Shown here: positions 26,678 to 34,239 of the stretch, piece by piece
Position numbering within the stretch: the stretch's first letter is position 1
Layout of the letters: every line of letters begins with the position of its first letter
Assembly (NCBI GenBank): GCA_022779485.1
Contig: JALFTC010000013.1
Coordinates: forward strand, 1-34,239
DNA: 34,239 bases
Origin: Ruminococcus sp.
Lineage (GTDB): Bacteria > Bacillota > Clostridia > Oscillospirales > Acutalibacteraceae
Direction: 5' to 3'
The notes under the pieces: model-generated
What the model was told of the DNA's origin: nothing
The model's input: the letters and a program-made list of their open reading frames with translations, nothing else
Databases searched by the model: none
Translations under genes and position numbers: made by a program

Positions 26678-27443
26678 TTGACCTCTCCTTTCTGATTATT
26701 TCTGTTGCAAGGGAAAGATATGCCTCTGTTCCCTTACACTTTTTGTCAAAATAATAGCAGGGCATTCCAAAGGATGGAGCCTCGGAAAGCCTTACCCCTC
26801 TTGGAACAACTGTGGCAAAAACCTTCTTTGGGAAGAATTTTTTAACCTCGGCCACAACCTGTTGTGTTAAGTTCAGTCGTCCGTCATACATTGTGAGCAA
26901 AACACCCTCTATATCAAGTCGGGAATTATACATTCTCTTAACCCTTCTTACGGTAGCCATAAGCTGACTAAGTCCTTCAAGTGCGTAATATTCACACTGA
27001 ATTGGAACTAAAATTGTATCAGCTAAGGTAAGGGCGTTGGTGGTGATTACCCCAAGTGACGGAGGACAGTCAATAATTATATAGTCAAAGTCCTCCTTAA
27101 CGGGAACAACTGAATTTTTTAGGATTGACTCCCTGTGTGGATAGTCTGCTATTTCAAGCTCTGCACCTGCCAAATTTATGTCGCTGGGCAGTAGAGAAAG
27201 ACCCTGAAACTCCGTCTGTATCATACATTTGTCTGCTGTGATGCCCTCGGTAAGCATTGTGTAGGTGCTGTTTTTTACATTTCTTCTGTCAACACCTAAG
27301 CCACTTGTGGAGTTACCCTGAGGGTCAATGTCAATTAAAAGTACCTTTTTGTTGTACAAACCTAACGAGGCTGCAAGATTTACTGCTGTGGTGGTTTTGC
27401 CCACTCCCCCTTTTTGGTTTGCAACTGCTATAACCTTTGCCAT
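26670..27443 (-). CDS. parA: chromosome partitioning ATPase ParA (Soj)
   Basis: This 257-residue deviant Walker ATPase has [14 protein letters not shown] near the N terminus (P-loop), [13 protein letters not shown] and [12 protein letters not shown]. It is the short chromosomal type without a DNA-binding extension. It works with ParB on origin segregation and, in B. subtilis, on DnaA control. TAGGAG precedes the ATG. It is the first gene of parA-parB-serS, with an extended -10 promoter upstream and a parS site between it and noc. Confidence 0.97.
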   Translation of the reverse strand: MAKVIAVANQKGGVGKTTTAVNLAASLGLYNKKVLLIDIDPQGNSTSGLGVDRRNVKNSTYTMLTEGITADKCMIQTEFQGLSLLPSDINLAGAELEIADYPHRESILKNSVVPVKEDFDYIIIDCPPSLGVITTNALTLADTILVPIQCEYYALEGLSQLMATVRRVKRMYNSRLDIEGVLLTMYDGRLNLTQQVVAEVKKFFPKKVFATVVPRGVRLSEAPSFGMPCYYFDKKCKGTEAYLSLATEIIRKERSNG

Positions 27444-27483
27444 TTTTTCTCCTATACTATAATTTTTTCTTTTTTCTTTTCAA

Positions 27484-27492
27484 ATTATATCA
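27484..27492 (-). promoter_or_regulatory. extended -10 promoter of parA-parB-serS
   Basis: On the minus strand, TGATATAAT is an extended -10 box; a weak TTTAAT lies 17 bp upstream of it (27507-27512). It is 41 bases from the parA start. Confidence 0.6.
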
Positions 27493-27570
27493 TATATAGG
27501 ACTAAAATTAAAGGTATTTGTTGTGAAATATAAAAGTTTTTATGTTTTTTGTTTGTTAAACACTTAATAA

Positions 27571-27586
27571 TGTTTCACGTGAAACA
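27571..27586. promoter_or_regulatory. parS centromere site (perfect)
   Basis: TGTTTCACGTGAAACA matches the universal parS palindrome at all 16 positions. It lies between noc and parA, about 90 bases from the parA promoter. Confidence 0.97.
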
Positions 27587-27602
27587 CAAGTATCACTTAA
27601 AC

Positions 27603-27637
27603 GCCAAAAGGCCACACATTGCTGTGTGACCTTTGGC
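27603..27637 (-). terminator. hairpin downstream of noc, possible terminator
   Basis: A stem of about 15 bp with a bulge (GCCAAAAGGCCACACA with TGTGTGACCTTTGGC) is followed on minus by only GTTTAAGT. It is in place to end noc transcription, but the T-run is poor. Confidence 0.5.
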
Positions 27638-27694
27638 AAGGGGTTCAGATAAGGAAATGGGTATGAGTGGATCGGACAGGAGTTGCCCCCCATC

Positions 27695-28540
27695 CTAAGA
27701 GGAAAGCTTTTTTGTGTGCTGAAAATCTTTCAGCGACTTTTCTTTGGGGATTTTTACTGTATATTCAATGTAATCTGCAGTTTCCTGCTTTTCACTGATT
27801 GCGTCTATCCCCGAAAGACGCATTGTGTCAACTGCCTTGTTTATGGTGTTGACAAAGATACGAACATCCTTGATGACAACCTTTTTTTCAGATATTGGCA
27901 AAGAGGGTTGTACAACTTTTTTATGTAGGATGCTTTCAATGTAACGCTCCGACTCCTTTACATTCAGACCTTCGGCTACTATGTGGGACAGAGCCTCTTT
28001 TCTCAAATCTTCGTTACCGATTTTCAGGAGAGCCCTTGCATGGCGCTCGGTAAGTCCGGCTTGGATAATCCAGTCCTGTTCTTCATATGAAAGCCTTAGA
28101 AGTCTTAGCTTGTTGGCAACTGTGGATTGTTTTTTTCCGATTTGAATTGCCGCCTGTTCTTGGGTAATGCCGTATTTTCGAATCAGTCGGCTGATACCTC
28201 TTGCCTCTTCAAACATTCCCAAGTCTTTACGCTGTAAATTCTCAATAAGTGCAAAGATTGCAGAGTCTTTATCGGAGCATTTCATTACTATACAGGGAAT
28301 TTTTCTAAATCCCGCCATAACGCTGGCTCGCAGTCTTCTTTCACCTGCAATAAGTTCGTACTCATCATTTTTGATTTTCCTCACTGTTAGCGGTTGTAAA
28401 AGTCCGTTGTTTGCGATTGACTGAGAAAGACTCCTCAGTTCGCTTTCGTCAAACTCCCTGCGTGGCTGGGTTTTGTTAGGTCTGATTTTTCTTGCAGGAA
28501 TATCTACGACTTTGCGTTCGTCTTTAGATAATATCCGCAT
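27695..28540 (-). CDS. noc: nucleoid occlusion protein Noc (ParB paralogue)
   Basis: This 281-residue ParB-family CTPase shows GERRLRA (66-72), IENLQRKDL, a helix-turn-helix region (EQAAIQIGKKQSTVANKLRLL) and the Noc-type C terminus (FVNTINKAVDTMRLSGIDAI). In B. subtilis Noc binds NBS sites and holds DNA at the membrane to block septum formation over the nucleoid. Here the N terminus begins MRILSKDERKVV and lacks the short amphipathic membrane helix of the B. subtilis protein. The start is the first ATG in frame; the ribosome binding site AAGGG is rather far. It lies between rsmG and parA, the usual place. Confidence 0.92.
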   Translation of the reverse strand: MRILSKDERKVVDIPARKIRPNKTQPRREFDESELRSLSQSIANNGLLQPLTVRKIKNDEYELIAGERRLRASVMAGFRKIPCIVMKCSDKDSAIFALIENLQRKDLGMFEEARGISRLIRKYGITQEQAAIQIGKKQSTVANKLRLLRLSYEEQDWIIQAGLTERHARALLKIGNEDLRKEALSHIVAEGLNVKESERYIESILHKKVVQPSLPISEKKVVIKDVRIFVNTINKAVDTMRLSGIDAISEKQETADYIEYTVKIPKEKSLKDFQHTKKLSS

Positions 28541-28720
28541 TTTTTCATCAACCCTTCGTGTTTCCCTGTGACTATATAATACTCCTACTTAGGTGAAAAC
28601 TGTGTCGTATCTTGTGCGAATAAAAAATTTTGTTTTGTAAATATACAACATATTTTGTCGTAAAATATTGGATAATTCTTTAGAGCATAAATATAGGCAA
28701 TACTTTCTATATAAAGAAAA

Positions 28721-28740
28721 CCTCTCCTATGTAAGAGAGG
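28721..28740 (-). terminator. terminator after rsmG
   Basis: A 6-bp stem (CCTCTC / GAGAGG) is followed on minus by TTTTCTTTATATAG, ten bases after the rsmG stop. Further pairing of flanking bases may lengthen it. The rest of 28541-28720 is AT-rich with no gene or clear noc promoter seen. Confidence 0.7.
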
Positions 28741-28750
28741 CTGGTTGTTT

Positions 28751-29464
28751 TTAAATTATCCCTAAAGGTTTGTTTTTTATTTTCCCGCTTTGCCTTGGGA
28801 ACTCTTTTGGGGTTGGGGATTTTTTGTTAATTACAATAATTGTTCTTTCATCCCCTGAGGGTAGGGAAAATTCTGCAACATTTTCCTTTTCGCCACCAAG
28901 AATTTTTACTGCCCCTATCCCCTTTTCAAATTCGGCAACTCCGTTTTTACCTTTCATTGCAACAAATTTTCCACCTACTTTAACATAGGGTACACAGTAT
29001 TCCGACAAGGTATTCATATTTGCAACCGCCCTTGACGTGGCTATGTCAAACTTATCCCTCAACTTTTTATCCCGTCCACCCTCTTCGGCTCTCTTGTGGA
29101 TAATTTCTGCATCTATTCCCAAACTGTTGCAAACCTCATTTAGGAAAATCAGTCTTTTATTAAGGCTGTCAAGTAGAGTTAGCTTTATATCGGGTCTAAC
29201 AATTTTCAGAGGTATTCCCGGAAAACCTGCACCTGTGCCAACATCAATTACCTTTGCACCACAAGGTACATCAACAAACATAAGTAAAGTTATGCTGTCG
29301 TAAAAATGCTTGATTGCCACCTCATTTTCCTCTGTTATGGCTGTAAGGTTCATTTTGTTGTTCCATTCAATTAGGAGTTCATAGTATTTTTGAAACTGCT
29401 GTTTTTGAGTGTCACTTAAAACAATATCTTTTGTTGCAAGTGCATTTGTCAGTACATCAATCAT
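28751..29464 (-). CDS. rsmG: 16S rRNA (guanine-527-N7)-methyltransferase
   Basis: This 237-residue SAM-dependent methyltransferase modifies G527 of 16S rRNA, and its loss causes low-level streptomycin resistance in many species. It has WNNKMNLTAI near the N terminus, the SAM loop IDVGTGAGFPGIPL and LLDSLNKRLIFL. The C-terminal 20 residues are basic and not conserved. It overlaps the small upstream gene by four bases (ATGA). It is the last gene of the mnmE-mnmG unit. Confidence 0.96.
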   Translation of the reverse strand: MIDVLTNALATKDIVLSDTQKQQFQKYYELLIEWNNKMNLTAITEENEVAIKHFYDSITLLMFVDVPCGAKVIDVGTGAGFPGIPLKIVRPDIKLTLLDSLNKRLIFLNEVCNSLGIDAEIIHKRAEEGGRDKKLRDKFDIATSRAVANMNTLSEYCVPYVKVGGKFVAMKGKNGVAEFEKGIGAVKILGGEKENVAEFSLPSGDERTIIVINKKSPTPKEFPRQSGKIKNKPLGII

Positions 29465-29688
29465 TTTCTTTTCTCCATAAAGGTTCGGTTGATAGCTGTG
29501 CCGTCATTTTTACACTCATAAATTACAGCCTTTGTTGCAACCTTTTTGTCCACATAATTTCCGTCGTTATCCATATAGAAAATTTCGGAGTAATCTCCAC
29601 CGTTTGGAGTTGGTCTGTTGTATCTCTCGTGGGTGACGATTTCTTCTTCTATTTCAATGCTGTCCAAACTTATTATTTCATTTTCCAT
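29461..29688 (-). CDS. small unknown protein between mnmG and rsmG
   Basis: I do not recognise this 75-residue acidic protein. It has no signal, membrane segment or cysteine pair. A tyrosine/aspartate-rich middle (SEIFYMDNDGNYVDKK) and a basic end suggest a small folded domain. It is firmly embedded: AGAGGTAA at the end of mnmG gives a good ribosome binding site, only four bases separate it from the mnmG stop, and its own stop overlaps the rsmG ATG. Translation should be coupled to both. It is not part of the usual mnmE-mnmG-rsmG set. Confidence 0.8.
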   Translation of the reverse strand: MENEIISLDSIEIEEEIVTHERYNRPTPNGGDYSEIFYMDNDGNYVDKKVATKAVIYECKNDGTAINRTFMEKRK

Positions 29689-29692
29689 TATT

Positions 29693-31561
29693 TTACCTCT
29701 TTTGACTTAACCAAATTAACAAAACGCTTATATCCGCCGGTGAAACACCGCTGATTCGTGATGCCTGTCCTATGTTTTCAGGCATAACCTTGTTTAGCTT
29801 TTCCTGTGCCTCAAGTCGAAGTCCTGTTACTGTTGTATAATCCACATCTTTTGGGAGCTTTTTCTTTTCCAGCTTTCGCATTTTTTCAACCTGTTCAAGC
29901 TGTTTGTTAATGTATCCCTCGTATTTTATTTCAATTTCAACCTGTTCAAAGATGTTTCTGTCTAAATCAGGACGGTCAACATCAACAGATGTAAGACATT
30001 CATAGTTGATTTGAGGTCTTTTCAGCAAATCAATCATTCTTACCCCTGTTTCAACAGGAGATGTTTCACGTGAAACAAGTATGTTATTCAGTTCATCAGT
30101 TGGGGCAAAAACTGTACCTTTAATTCGCTTATATTCCTCTTTTTTAAGCTCCTGCTTTTTAAGGTACCTTTCCCACCTGTCGTCAGTAATAAGTCCTATT
30201 GCTCTGCCAAGTGGTGTTAGCCTTACATCAGCATTGTCCTGACGGAGAATAAGTCTGTATTCACTTCGAGAGGTCATCATTCTGTAAGGGTCGTTACAGC
30301 CTTTTGTTACAAGGTCGTCAATGAGAGTACCAATGTATGAAGACGCTCTGTCAAGGATAAATGGTTCTTTACCCTGTACCTTTAATGCTGCATTAATTCC
30401 CGCTATAAGTCCCTGTGCGGCAGCTTCCTCGTAACCGCTGCTGCCGTTGAACTGTCCTGCACCGTACAAGCCCTTGAAATCTCTGAATTCCAAGGTGCTG
30501 TCCATTTGAAGTGGGTCAATGCAGTCATATTCTATTGCATAGGCAGGACGCATAATCTCAACATTTTCAAGACCTTTTATGCTGTGATAAAATTCTGTCT
30601 GTACCTCTTCCGGCAGAGAAGAACTCATACCCTGTAAGTACATTTCCTCTGTATCAAGTCCACAAGGCTCTATAAACAGCTGATGTCTTTCCTTGTTGCT
30701 GAAACGAACAATTTTATCCTCAATGCTTGGGCAATAGCGAGGACCGACACCCTCAATTTTACCACCGTAAAGGGGACTTCTCTCTATATTGTCAAGGATA
30801 ATCTGTTTTGTTATTTCGTTAGTCCAGGATATGTGGCACACAACCTTGTTTTCTCCAAGGTTTTCTGTGTCATAGCTAAAAGGAACAGGTGGCTCGTCAC
30901 CCTCTTGAACCTCAAGGTCGGTAAAGTCAATGGAACTTCTTAACACTCTTGCAGGTGTACCTGTCTTAAATCTTCTCAGTTTTAAGCCTAACTCCTTAAG
31001 GCTCTGTCCCAAAAACTTTGCCGGAAAAATTCCGTCAGGACCGCTTTCGTAGGAGGTGTCACCTACAAAGATTTTTCCGCCAAGGTATGTACCTGTTGCA
31101 ATTATCACAGCCTTTGCGGTGAAAATTGCGTCCATTCTGGACTTTAGCTCCCACTTTTCCTCATCATTCTTTTTTATGTCAACTATTTCAGCCTGTCTAA
31201 GGACAAGGTTCTCCTGTAACTCTAATTTATGCTTCATAGTGTCGGCATATTTTCTTCTGTCAATTTGTGCTCTTAGAGAATGAACAGCAGGACCTTTGCC
31301 CCTGTTTAACATTCTCATTTGCAAAAAGCACTCATCAGCTGTCCTGCCCATCTCTCCCCCAAGTGCGTCAATCTCCCTGACAAGATGACCTTTGGCTGTT
31401 CCTCCTATTGAGGGGTTGCAGGGGCAATTTCCCACAGCGTCATTATTTATTGTAAAAATTATTGTTGTGCAACCAAGTCTTGCAGATGCAAGTGCAGACT
31501 CAATTCCTGCGTGACCTGCTCCGATAACGGCAACATCATAATTTCCTGCTAAATAACTCAT
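29693..31561 (-). CDS. mnmG: tRNA uridine-34 5-carboxymethylaminomethyl enzyme MnmG (GidA)
   Basis: This 622-residue FAD enzyme works with MnmE to build the cmnm5 group on wobble uridine 34 of tRNAs. The FAD loop VIGAGHAGIES is at residues 12-22, followed by NPSIGGTAKGH, the ATGTYLGG region, QFNGSSGYEEAAAQG and the C-terminal helical domain. The frame opens at GTG (31570), but AGGTG lies at the right distance to serve the ATG at 31561, which is chosen. A perfect parS site lies within the coding sequence at 30062-30077. It sits between the pyrophosphatase-like gene and the 75-residue gene. Confidence 0.97.
   Translation of the reverse strand: MSYLAGNYDVAVIGAGHAGIESALASARLGCTTIIFTINNDAVGNCPCNPSIGGTAKGHLVREIDALGGEMGRTADECFLQMRMLNRGKGPAVHSLRAQIDRRKYADTMKHKLELQENLVLRQAEIVDIKKNDEEKWELKSRMDAIFTAKAVIIATGTYLGGKIFVGDTSYESGPDGIFPAKFLGQSLKELGLKLRRFKTGTPARVLRSSIDFTDLEVQEGDEPPVPFSYDTENLGENKVVCHISWTNEITKQIILDNIERSPLYGGKIEGVGPRYCPSIEDKIVRFSNKERHQLFIEPCGLDTEEMYLQGMSSSLPEEVQTEFYHSIKGLENVEIMRPAYAIEYDCIDPLQMDSTLEFRDFKGLYGAGQFNGSSGYEEAAAQGLIAGINAALKVQGKEPFILDRASSYIGTLIDDLVTKGCNDPYRMMTSRSEYRLILRQDNADVRLTPLGRAIGLITDDRWERYLKKQELKKEEYKRIKGTVFAPTDELNNILVSRETSPVETGVRMIDLLKRPQINYECLTSVDVDRPDLDRNIFEQVEIEIKYEGYINKQLEQVEKMRKLEKKKLPKDVDYTTVTGLRLEAQEKLNKVMPENIGQASRISGVSPADISVLLIWLSQKR
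30062..30077. promoter_or_regulatory. parS centromere site (perfect) inside mnmG
   Basis: TGTTTCACGTGAAACA matches parS at all 16 positions. It lies in the coding sequence of mnmG, 2.5 kb from the site next to parA. Confidence 0.97.
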
Positions 31562-31571
31562 ATCTTTCACC

Positions 31572-31919
31572 TTATATGTTATACATAATTATTTCTGTGT
31601 TAAAATACTGTTCCTGAAAATTCACCTTTTCCATTATTTCTTTAGATGTAAATTTCATATTATTAGGGGCAACTACTAATTTATCCTCAACATCATCATT
31701 TCTATGGATAATAGCAATCACTGTTCCCTTAAATATATTCAACTTTTCGTCAACACCTAAAATATACGCATCCTGTTCCTCACCATCGCAGGCAAATATA
31801 TTTTCAATATATCCGTAATTTACGGGATAGATAATATCATTATGGTTAGGATGTGTTGTTCCAAGGGGTCTGTCAATAATAACGGTAACAGACTCACCTA
31901 AAAGTTGTTTTAAATCCAT
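31572..31919 (-). CDS. small inorganic pyrophosphatase-like protein
   Basis: The product is 115 residues, much shorter than the usual 170-210 of soluble family I pyrophosphatases. The core signatures are there: IDRPLGTTHP, YPVNYGYIE (the two tyrosines of the active site), DGEEQD in place of DxDPxD, and DDVEDKLVVAP (metal- and phosphate-binding acid and lysine). Hydrolysis of pyrophosphate is likely, but the changed DGEEQD makes another pyrophosphate-containing substrate possible. The ATG at 31919 comes one base after the mnmE stop, so translation is coupled. It is inserted between mnmE and mnmG, where most Firmicutes have nothing. Confidence 0.75.
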   Translation of the reverse strand: MDLKQLLGESVTVIIDRPLGTTHPNHNDIIYPVNYGYIENIFACDGEEQDAYILGVDEKLNIFKGTVIAIIHRNDDVEDKLVVAPNNMKFTSKEIMEKVNFQEQYFNTEIIMYNI

Positions 31920-31920
31920 A

Positions 31921-33282
31921 CTACTTACCCACACAGAAGTTGTGGAACACGCTGTCTACTATTTCTTCTGACGCCTTTTCTCCTGTCAGCTCTAAAAGAT
32001 AATCAATAGTTTCTTGGAGTGAAACAGTTACTGCGTCTAAGGTAAGTCCCATATCCAAGGCTGTTTTTGCCTCAAAAAGGTTATCAAGTGCATTTTTTAT
32101 TGCATTTCTCTGTCTTTCGTTTGCAATAATTCCACCGCTTGGGTCAAAATTTTCTGTTCCTGCAACCTTTTCTATTACTTTTTTAAGCTCTTCTATATTT
32201 TCCTCATTCTTTGCAGAAATATATACTAAATGTTTAATATTATCTTTTATATACTCAATGTTGATTTTATTATCCAAATCGGTTTTGTTTATAACAGCAA
32301 TGCTTGGCATATCCTTAATTTCGTCAATTAATTTTATGTCCTCATCTGTGAGTTTCTCGCTGTTATCAAAAAGGGCAATTACAAGACCACAGCTGTGGAT
32401 TTTTTCCATAGTTTTTTGTACACCGATTTTTTCGATTTCGTTGTCGGTTTCTCTTATACCGGCTGTGTCGGATAGCTTTAGCAGTACATTTCCCACAAGA
32501 ACAGTGTCCTCAACAACATCCCTTGTTGTACCGGCAACAGAGGTTACAATGGACTTTTCCCTGCCGGCTAAAAGGTTCATAAGAGTGGATTTTCCCGCAT
32601 TTGGTCTGCCGGCAATTACTGTATCTATCCCCTCTTTTATTACCTGTCCTGCATCATATGTGGAAAGCAATTTTTCAAGGGTTTTTATGCTCTTTTCAAC
32701 TGCATCCTTTACAGACTCTGTTGTTACCTCGGGAATATCCTCCTCAGGATAGTCTGCCCAAGCGGAAAGGTGAGCTGTTTTGTTAAGGAGTAAATCCTTG
32801 ATTTCAATGCTTTTCTTATACAAAGCACCCTCTTTTACATACATCGCAGAACGGACAGCGTCCTTTGACTGTGCGGAAATGATGTCCATAACAGATTCAG
32901 CCTCAGTCAAGTCCATTTTTCCGTTAAGGTATGCCCTTTTTGTAAATTCTCCCGGCTGTGCAAGGGTTGCTCCGGCGTCAATTACACACTTTAAAACTTC
33001 CCTTGTGATGAACATTCCGCCGTGGCAGGAGATTTCCACAACATTTTCACCTGTAAAGCTCTTTGGGGCAATATATTTTAGCACAACTACCTCGTCAATC
33101 TTTTCGTCATTGCGATAAATATGACCAAAGAGTGCAGAATAACCCTTTATATCGGCGATTTTTTTGCCACTTACAGATTTAAATATTTTGTCTGTAATTT
33201 CAAAAGCTTTTTCACCGCTGATTCGTATTACTCCTATACCGCCCTGTCCTTGGGCTGTGGAAATTGCTGTTACTGTACTCAT
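31921..33282 (-). CDS. mnmE: tRNA modification GTPase MnmE (TrmE)
   Basis: The product is 453 residues, normal length. The N-terminal formyl-THF-binding domain begins STVTAISTAQGQGGIGVIRISG. The inserted G domain has GRPNAGKSTL (P-loop), DTAGIRETDNEIE (switch II) and NKTD. The C terminus is CVGK, the catalytic cysteine motif. It acts with MnmG on tRNA wobble uridine. The ATG at 33282 was chosen since it starts the family N terminus and has AAAGG ahead; the upstream frame is non-coding. A hairpin terminator lies between it and jag. Confidence 0.97.
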   Translation of the reverse strand: MSTVTAISTAQGQGGIGVIRISGEKAFEITDKIFKSVSGKKIADIKGYSALFGHIYRNDEKIDEVVVLKYIAPKSFTGENVVEISCHGGMFITREVLKCVIDAGATLAQPGEFTKRAYLNGKMDLTEAESVMDIISAQSKDAVRSAMYVKEGALYKKSIEIKDLLLNKTAHLSAWADYPEEDIPEVTTESVKDAVEKSIKTLEKLLSTYDAGQVIKEGIDTVIAGRPNAGKSTLMNLLAGREKSIVTSVAGTTRDVVEDTVLVGNVLLKLSDTAGIRETDNEIEKIGVQKTMEKIHSCGLVIALFDNSEKLTDEDIKLIDEIKDMPSIAVINKTDLDNKINIEYIKDNIKHLVYISAKNEENIEELKKVIEKVAGTENFDPSGGIIANERQRNAIKNALDNLFEAKTALDMGLTLDAVTVSLQETIDYLLELTGEKASEEIVDSVFHNFCVGK

Positions 33283-33308
33283 AAAAACACAACCTTTAAT
33301 AAAATAAA

Positions 33309-33332
33309 AATGGAGACGATTTCGCCTCCATT
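33309..33332 (-). terminator. hairpin terminator or attenuator between jag and mnmE
   Basis: A stem AATGGAG / CTCCATT with further inner pairs is followed on minus by TTTTATTTTATT. It stands five bases after the jag stop and 27 before the mnmE start. Confidence 0.75.
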
Positions 33333-33336
33333 TCAA

Positions 33337-34122
33337 TTATAATTTTCCGTAAAGGCTACCTTCGTTGATTGGCTCTCTGGTAGGTGTTGTGCTTGTGCTT
33401 TCACCACTTTTGCTGTAACCACCACTACGTCTGCCTCTATAATTATTATTTCTTTTTCTGTTATCGTAATTTCTCTTTGGTGCGTCAGGGTCAGGACCAA
33501 TCACTACATGACGGTTCATATTTTCTCCCTCACTCCAAGAGATAGCTCCTCTTACCTTTTGAACAGCAGTATGGATAATTCTTCTCTCATAAGGATTCAT
33601 TGGCTCAAGGCGAGAAGTTTCACCTGTTTTAACTGCCTTGAATGCAAGCTTTCTGCCTAAGATTTCAAGGGTTTTTTCTCTTTTTTCTCTGTAATTGCCT
33701 GTGTTAATGGAAATTCTGTAATAGTTATTTTCTACATGATTTGCAACAAGTCCTGTGAGATACTGGAGAGAATTAAGAGTTTCTCCTCTTCTTCCGATTA
33801 CAAAGCCGATACCCTCACCTTCAAGGTTAATTTCTGCTCCGTCTTCTTCCTCTTTGACAGTCATTTCAATTTCTGTAAGACCAAGTGCATCAAGGATACT
33901 TTTGAGATAATCGGATGCAACCTTTGCAGGTGACTCCTTAATTTCTAATGTAACCTTAACCTTTGCCTCTTTACCGCCGAAAAGACCAAGCTTTTTCTTT
34001 TCAGGCTGTTGGATAACCTCAAAATTTACACCTTCTGTGGATGAATCAATACCAAGCTCATTGTAAGCATTTTCAAGGGCGATCTCAATAGTTTCGCCGG
34101 TTCCTATAGATTCTTTAATCAC
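33337..34122 (-). CDS. jag: RNA-binding protein KhpB (Jag/EloR)
   Basis: The product is 261 residues. The Jag-N domain (TGETIEIALENAYNELGI, then KKKLGLFGGK) is followed by a type II KH domain (GFVIGRRGETLNSLQYL) and an R3H domain (PYERRIIHTAVQ with RHVVIGP), then an arginine/asparagine-rich disordered tail of about 40 residues. KhpB pairs with KhpA to bind RNAs and affects cell elongation in streptococci. Translation starts at GTG with AAGGTG six bases ahead. It lies just after yidC, as in most Firmicutes. Confidence 0.95.
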   Translation of the reverse strand: MIKESIGTGETIEIALENAYNELGIDSSTEGVNFEVIQQPEKKKLGLFGGKEAKVKVTLEIKESPAKVASDYLKSILDALGLTEIEMTVKEEEDGAEINLEGEGIGFVIGRRGETLNSLQYLTGLVANHVENNYYRISINTGNYREKREKTLEILGRKLAFKAVKTGETSRLEPMNPYERRIIHTAVQKVRGAISWSEGENMNRHVVIGPDPDAPKRNYDNRKRNNNYRGRRSGGYSKSGESTSTTPTREPINEGSLYGKL

Positions 34123-34149
34123 TTTTTCACCTTCTGTTATAAAACTATT

Positions 34150-34239
34150 TTACATATTTTTTTCATTTTGTTCCAAAAGTGCAACATGACGAGCTTCCTG
34201 ATTTGCAATCATTGTAACAGGATTGTAGAATCTGTGCAT
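34150..34239 (-). CDS. yidC: YidC/Oxa1 membrane insertase, C-terminal end only
   Basis: The last 29 codons of a minus-strand gene enter from the right edge and end at 34150. The visible peptide is hydrophilic (RFYNPVTMIANQEARHVALL). The position directly before jag, with 27 bases between, is the standard place of yidC (spoIIIJ). The assignment rests mainly on gene order, since the membrane part lies outside the window. Confidence 0.6.
   Translation of the reverse strand: MHRFYNPVTMIANQEARHVALLEQNEKNM

Noticed and set aside
29095..29103. DnaA box (TGTGGATAA) as a sign of oriC
   Set aside because: It is a single perfect box inside rsmG; other near-matches are scattered and not clustered, so oriC is not in this window.

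Overview
The window is low-GC, Gram-positive DNA. The gene content fits a gut-type clostridium of the Oscillospiraceae (Ruminococcus-like). The evidence is: the Firmicute origin-side order yidC-jag-mnmE-mnmG-rsmG-noc-parA-parB; a single-chain PurL of about 1,250 residues; a DUF6062-type protein; secreted and lipoprotein genes with Gram-positive signals; sigma-A promoters with 17-bp spacers; and AGGAGG-type ribosome binding sites. The genus is an inference. Most genes lie on the minus strand, as expected for a leading strand running away from an oriC beyond the right edge.

Layout. 1-1328: 5' part of a 16S rRNA gene (minus) with its leader and a near-consensus promoter. 1329-6673: membrane protein, lipoprotein, TtcA-like tRNA thiolase, rplM-rpsI, a ROK glucokinase and a second lipoprotein. 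6755-12128 (minus): a compact operon cysD - cysNC - sulfotransferase - CHR-family transporter, which looks like a dedicated PAPS-making and sulfation unit. 12451-14330 (plus): an OmpR/PhoB-type two-component system. 14360-14998: the remnant of a maltose-acetyltransferase gene and an SprT-like protein. 15066-21238: guaB, an unknown gene and purL. 21425-24403: a secreted protein with an Ig-like domain, a DUF6062-type protein and an OGG1-type glycosylase. 24534-34239 (minus): serS, parB, parA, noc, rsmG, a small unknown gene, mnmG, a pyrophosphatase-like gene, mnmE, jag and the 3' end of yidC.

Two things stand out. The first is the sulfation operon: cysD/cysNC make PAPS, the next gene uses it, and the last gene encodes a transporter whose family is linked to sulfate/chromate. 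No sulfate-reduction gene is present. The second is a family of about 160-bp palindromic elements with terminal inverted repeats. There are two full copies (12161-12320 and 16570-16732) and two partial copies (2356 and 14471). The full copies lie directly upstream of cysD and guaB in the same orientation, and their arms carry compensatory changes. The guaB copy sits between a strong promoter and the start codon, so it is transcribed as leader RNA.

The chromosome segregation module is complete in cis: ParA, ParB, Noc, two perfect parS sites (27571-27586 and, inside mnmG, 30062-30077) and a perfect Noc-binding-site palindrome inside parB (26073-26086).
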